Shown: one piece after another, positions 4,321 through 5,842 of the stretch
Position numbering within the stretch: position 1 is the stretch's first letter
How the letters are laid out: each line of letters opens with the position of its first letter
Assembly: GCA_001787465.1 (NCBI GenBank)
Contig: MFXJ01000091.1
Span: 1 to 5,842 of the forward strand
Length of the DNA: 5,842 bases
Reading direction: 5' to 3'
From: Candidatus Peregrinibacteria bacterium RIFOXYB2_FULL_32_7
GTDB taxonomy: Bacteria > Patescibacteriota > Gracilibacteria > UBA1369 > GWF2-33-10
Notes under the pieces: model-generated
Databases searched by the model: none
Seen by the model: only the letters and a program-made list of their open reading frames with translations
What the model was told of the DNA's origin: nothing
Translations under genes and position numbers: made by a program

Positions 4321-4349
4321 ATAATATTGAAAAAATTAATATAAGTCAA
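4321..4349 (-). promoter_or_regulatory. Predicted promoter of the TrpR-like gene
   Basis: On minus, TTGACT (4349-4344, five of six -35 matches) is followed after exactly 17 bases by TATTAT (4326-4321, five of six). The start point would be near 4314, about 24 bases before the ATG at 4290. It lies just past the end of the upstream SLH gene, so the regulator can be expressed independently of it. Confidence 0.65.
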
Positions 4350-4364
4350 AATCTTTAAGAACGT

Positions 4365-5699
4365 TTATTTAAGTGCATTTTTAATTCTCCAAAGCACCAC
4401 CGCCGCCTCTGCTCGATTCAAAGTCTTGTCTGGTTCAAATTTTGTTCCGTCTCCTTGTCCAGTCATGATTTCATAAAAATTTACCGCTCCGATTGAAAGC
4501 GCATACTTATGATTTGCCGGCACATCTATAAATTCATATCCGTAAGATTTAATAACAGATTCATCCATACTTAACTCTTCTAATAAATCATCCAAAATAC
4601 TCGATAAAATCGTATAACTTGTAACCCCTCTAGTTGATGGTTCATCAGGCCTAAAATTTCTTGAATCTGATGGAACTATATCCAACCAACCAAATTTATT
4701 AGCGTAACAAATTGCTTGATAAGCGTAATGATCGCTTTTTACATCATCAAAAATATTACAATTTTCATTATCAAGAGCATCAGAATCATATAAATTCATA
4801 TATTTCAAAAGTCTTTGAACGAGGAGCACAAACTGTCCTCTTGTTACAGGATCACTAGCTCCATAACGACCATCATTATAACCACTAATAATATCACGAC
4901 TATAAAGTTGAATAATTTCTTCTTCCGCCCAATCAGGAATTTCATCACTAAATGGATTTTTTAATCTTCCGGCAATAGAAATAATCGAACTTGATTCTTT
5001 ATATTGATCCCCAACTTTAGCTTTTGCCGTTAAAACCACATCTCCACTTTCAACTCCAGCATATACTCTGCAAGCTGAACCATTACAATCATGCAATTCA
5101 GCCAAGTCAGGTTTATCAAGCGACCAAACGCTTTCTATTTGCACTGCTCCAGTTGAATATTCTGCATAAGAAACAAAATCATAATACATACTAAGCGAAA
5201 TAGTAGTTTCACTTGGTTCGACATAAAATTTAGGGTCAGAAGAACTAACGGGATTATTATCTCCAGAACTATTTACTGAACTATCAACAACATCATTAGT
5301 AATTGTTATATAAGTTGTATCAGTCTTTCCGTTATATTCCGCTTCCAAAACAACATTTCCGGTCTTTTTTGCTTTTATAGTACAACTATTATTTAAATAT
5401 TGGCATGCTCCCTGCTCAATAAAATTTTCTCCACTTTCAATATTCCAATCGCTTACTAAATGTACCTCGCCAGTTGAAACGATTCCATAACTATAAAATG
5501 TATAACTTTGCCCAATATCAATAGTTACAATGCTTGGTTTAATATAAAAATCAGAAATTTCATTAGATGATGAAGCAACAAGAGCATTCGCCGTCAAAAT
5601 ATCAGGCTGAATGCGCGAAATTATACCTACTATCAAAACCGCAACTAAAACACTTGCACAAAGGATTTTTTCCCCATACTTTTCTATAAGATTTAACAT
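4365..5699 (-). CDS. Cell-envelope protein with two Ig-like domains and three S-layer-homology (SLH) domains
   Basis: The 444-aa product has a hydrophobic segment at residues 11-29 (ILCASVLVAVLIVGIIS region) after a basic start, acting as an uncleaved anchor or signal peptide. Two Big-type Ig-like repeats follow (about 50-133 and 158-243), opening with FYIKPS and FYVEPS and each carrying a close Cys pair (Cys99/Cys106 and Cys205/Cys210), possibly disulfides. A Ser/Asn-rich linker (139-155) separates them. Three SLH domains come next: 250-298 (ISGYNDGRYGASDPVTRGQF), 317-366 (FRPDEPSTRG) and 390-441 (MTGQGDGTKFEPDKTLNRAE). SLH modules usually bind secondary cell-wall polymers, so this is probably an outer-surface or S-layer-associated protein. 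The frame is open to 5735, but the ATG at 5699 was preferred because a TATTAT -10-like box (5721-5716) lies between the two starts; no good -35 was found. Its ligand or partner is unknown. It is not obviously linked to the amino-acid genes. Confidence 0.85.
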   Translation of the reverse strand: MLNLIEKYGEKILCASVLVAVLIVGIISRIQPDILTANALVASSSNEISDFYIKPSIVTIDIGQSYTFYSYGIVSTGEVHLVSDWNIESGENFIEQGACQYLNNSCTIKAKKTGNVVLEAEYNGKTDTTYITITNDVVDSSVNSSGDNNPVSSSDPKFYVEPSETTISLSMYYDFVSYAEYSTGAVQIESVWSLDKPDLAELHDCNGSACRVYAGVESGDVVLTAKAKVGDQYKESSSIISIAGRLKNPFSDEIPDWAEEEIIQLYSRDIISGYNDGRYGASDPVTRGQFVLLVQRLLKYMNLYDSDALDNENCNIFDDVKSDHYAYQAICYANKFGWLDIVPSDSRNFRPDEPSTRGVTSYTILSSILDDLLEELSMDESVIKSYGYEFIDVPANHKYALSIGAVNFYEIMTGQGDGTKFEPDKTLNRAEAAVVLWRIKNALK

Positions 5700-5759
5700 T
5701 ATTTTAAAAATTAATATAATAGACTTACTGCACAATAATTTTCGTAACGAAATTTTCAG

Positions 5760-5840
5760 ATTTTGAGCGAGGCAAAGTAAAAATTTTTCAGCATATACGA
5801 CATATATGTTGAAAAATTTTTACAAAGCCGTAGCCAAAAT
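5760..5840. repeat. 81-base imperfect palindrome (possible MITE-like element or hairpin)
   Basis: GTAAAAATTTTTCAGCATAT (5777-5796) pairs with 5804-5823 over 20 positions with a single G-U, around the 7-base loop ACGACAT. Symmetrically outside, GGC (5771-5773) faces GCC (5827-5829), and ATTTTG (5760-5765) faces CAAAAT (5835-5840), so the symmetry spans the whole segment. It lies upstream of the SLH gene at the window's edge. It has no following U-tract outside the stem, so it is not a standard terminator. It could be a small mobile repeat, a REP-like hairpin or a structured 5' region. Confidence 0.75.
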
Positions 5841-5842
5841 AT

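Noticed and set aside
5700..5735. Earlier start for the SLH protein at 5735
   Set aside because: A TATTAT box at 5716-5721 lies downstream of this start, and the ATG at 5699 gives a more typical basic-then-hydrophobic signal segment. This is a preference, not proof.

Overview
The window is AT-rich, gene-dense bacterial DNA. No complete gene start has a convincing Shine-Dalgarno sequence. UGA reads as a normal stop, because no conserved reading frame is interrupted by it. The gene set (TatD, YerC-type TrpR relative, S-layer-homology protein, short intergenic spaces) and the lack of Shine-Dalgarno sites fit a Candidate Phyla Radiation (Patescibacteria) lineage that keeps amino-acid biosynthesis. 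This taxonomic guess is an inference and was not tested.

Layout. Positions 1-59 (minus) hold the first 19 codons of argG, argininosuccinate synthase. Its leader fills 60-417: a promoter (388-417), a 14-codon leader peptide with five Arg codons (290-334), an intrinsic terminator (225-261), a second longer leader ORF with four Arg codons (108-206) and a second terminator (84-118). I see no gene in 418-602. A TatD-family hydrolase follows on minus (603-1379). Divergent from it, a plus-strand promoter (1386-1414) drives a 23-codon leader peptide in which eight of nine consecutive residues are Phe, Tyr or Trp (1437-1508). A terminator (1534-1562) and then aroF (DAHP synthase, 1812-2828) and aroB (dehydroquinate synthase, 2937-3992) follow. 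Phased heptamer repeats fill most of the aroF-aroB gap. Converging on aroB is a TrpR/YerC-like regulator (3997-4290, minus) with its own promoter and a palindrome at the expected start point. Upstream of it is a secreted or anchored protein with two Ig-like and three SLH domains (4365-5699, minus). The right end carries an 81-base imperfect palindrome (5760-5840).

How it fits together. AroF and AroB catalyse steps 1 and 2 of the shikimate pathway, and ArgG the penultimate step of arginine synthesis. Both units are preceded by a short ORF rich in the codons of their own end product, then by a terminator that can be replaced by pairing with leader-peptide codons. This is the architecture of ribosome-mediated transcription attenuation. 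The two systems were read directly from the sequence and are the main discovery here. The arginine leader carries two such units in series, and the second looks diverged or possibly of different logic.
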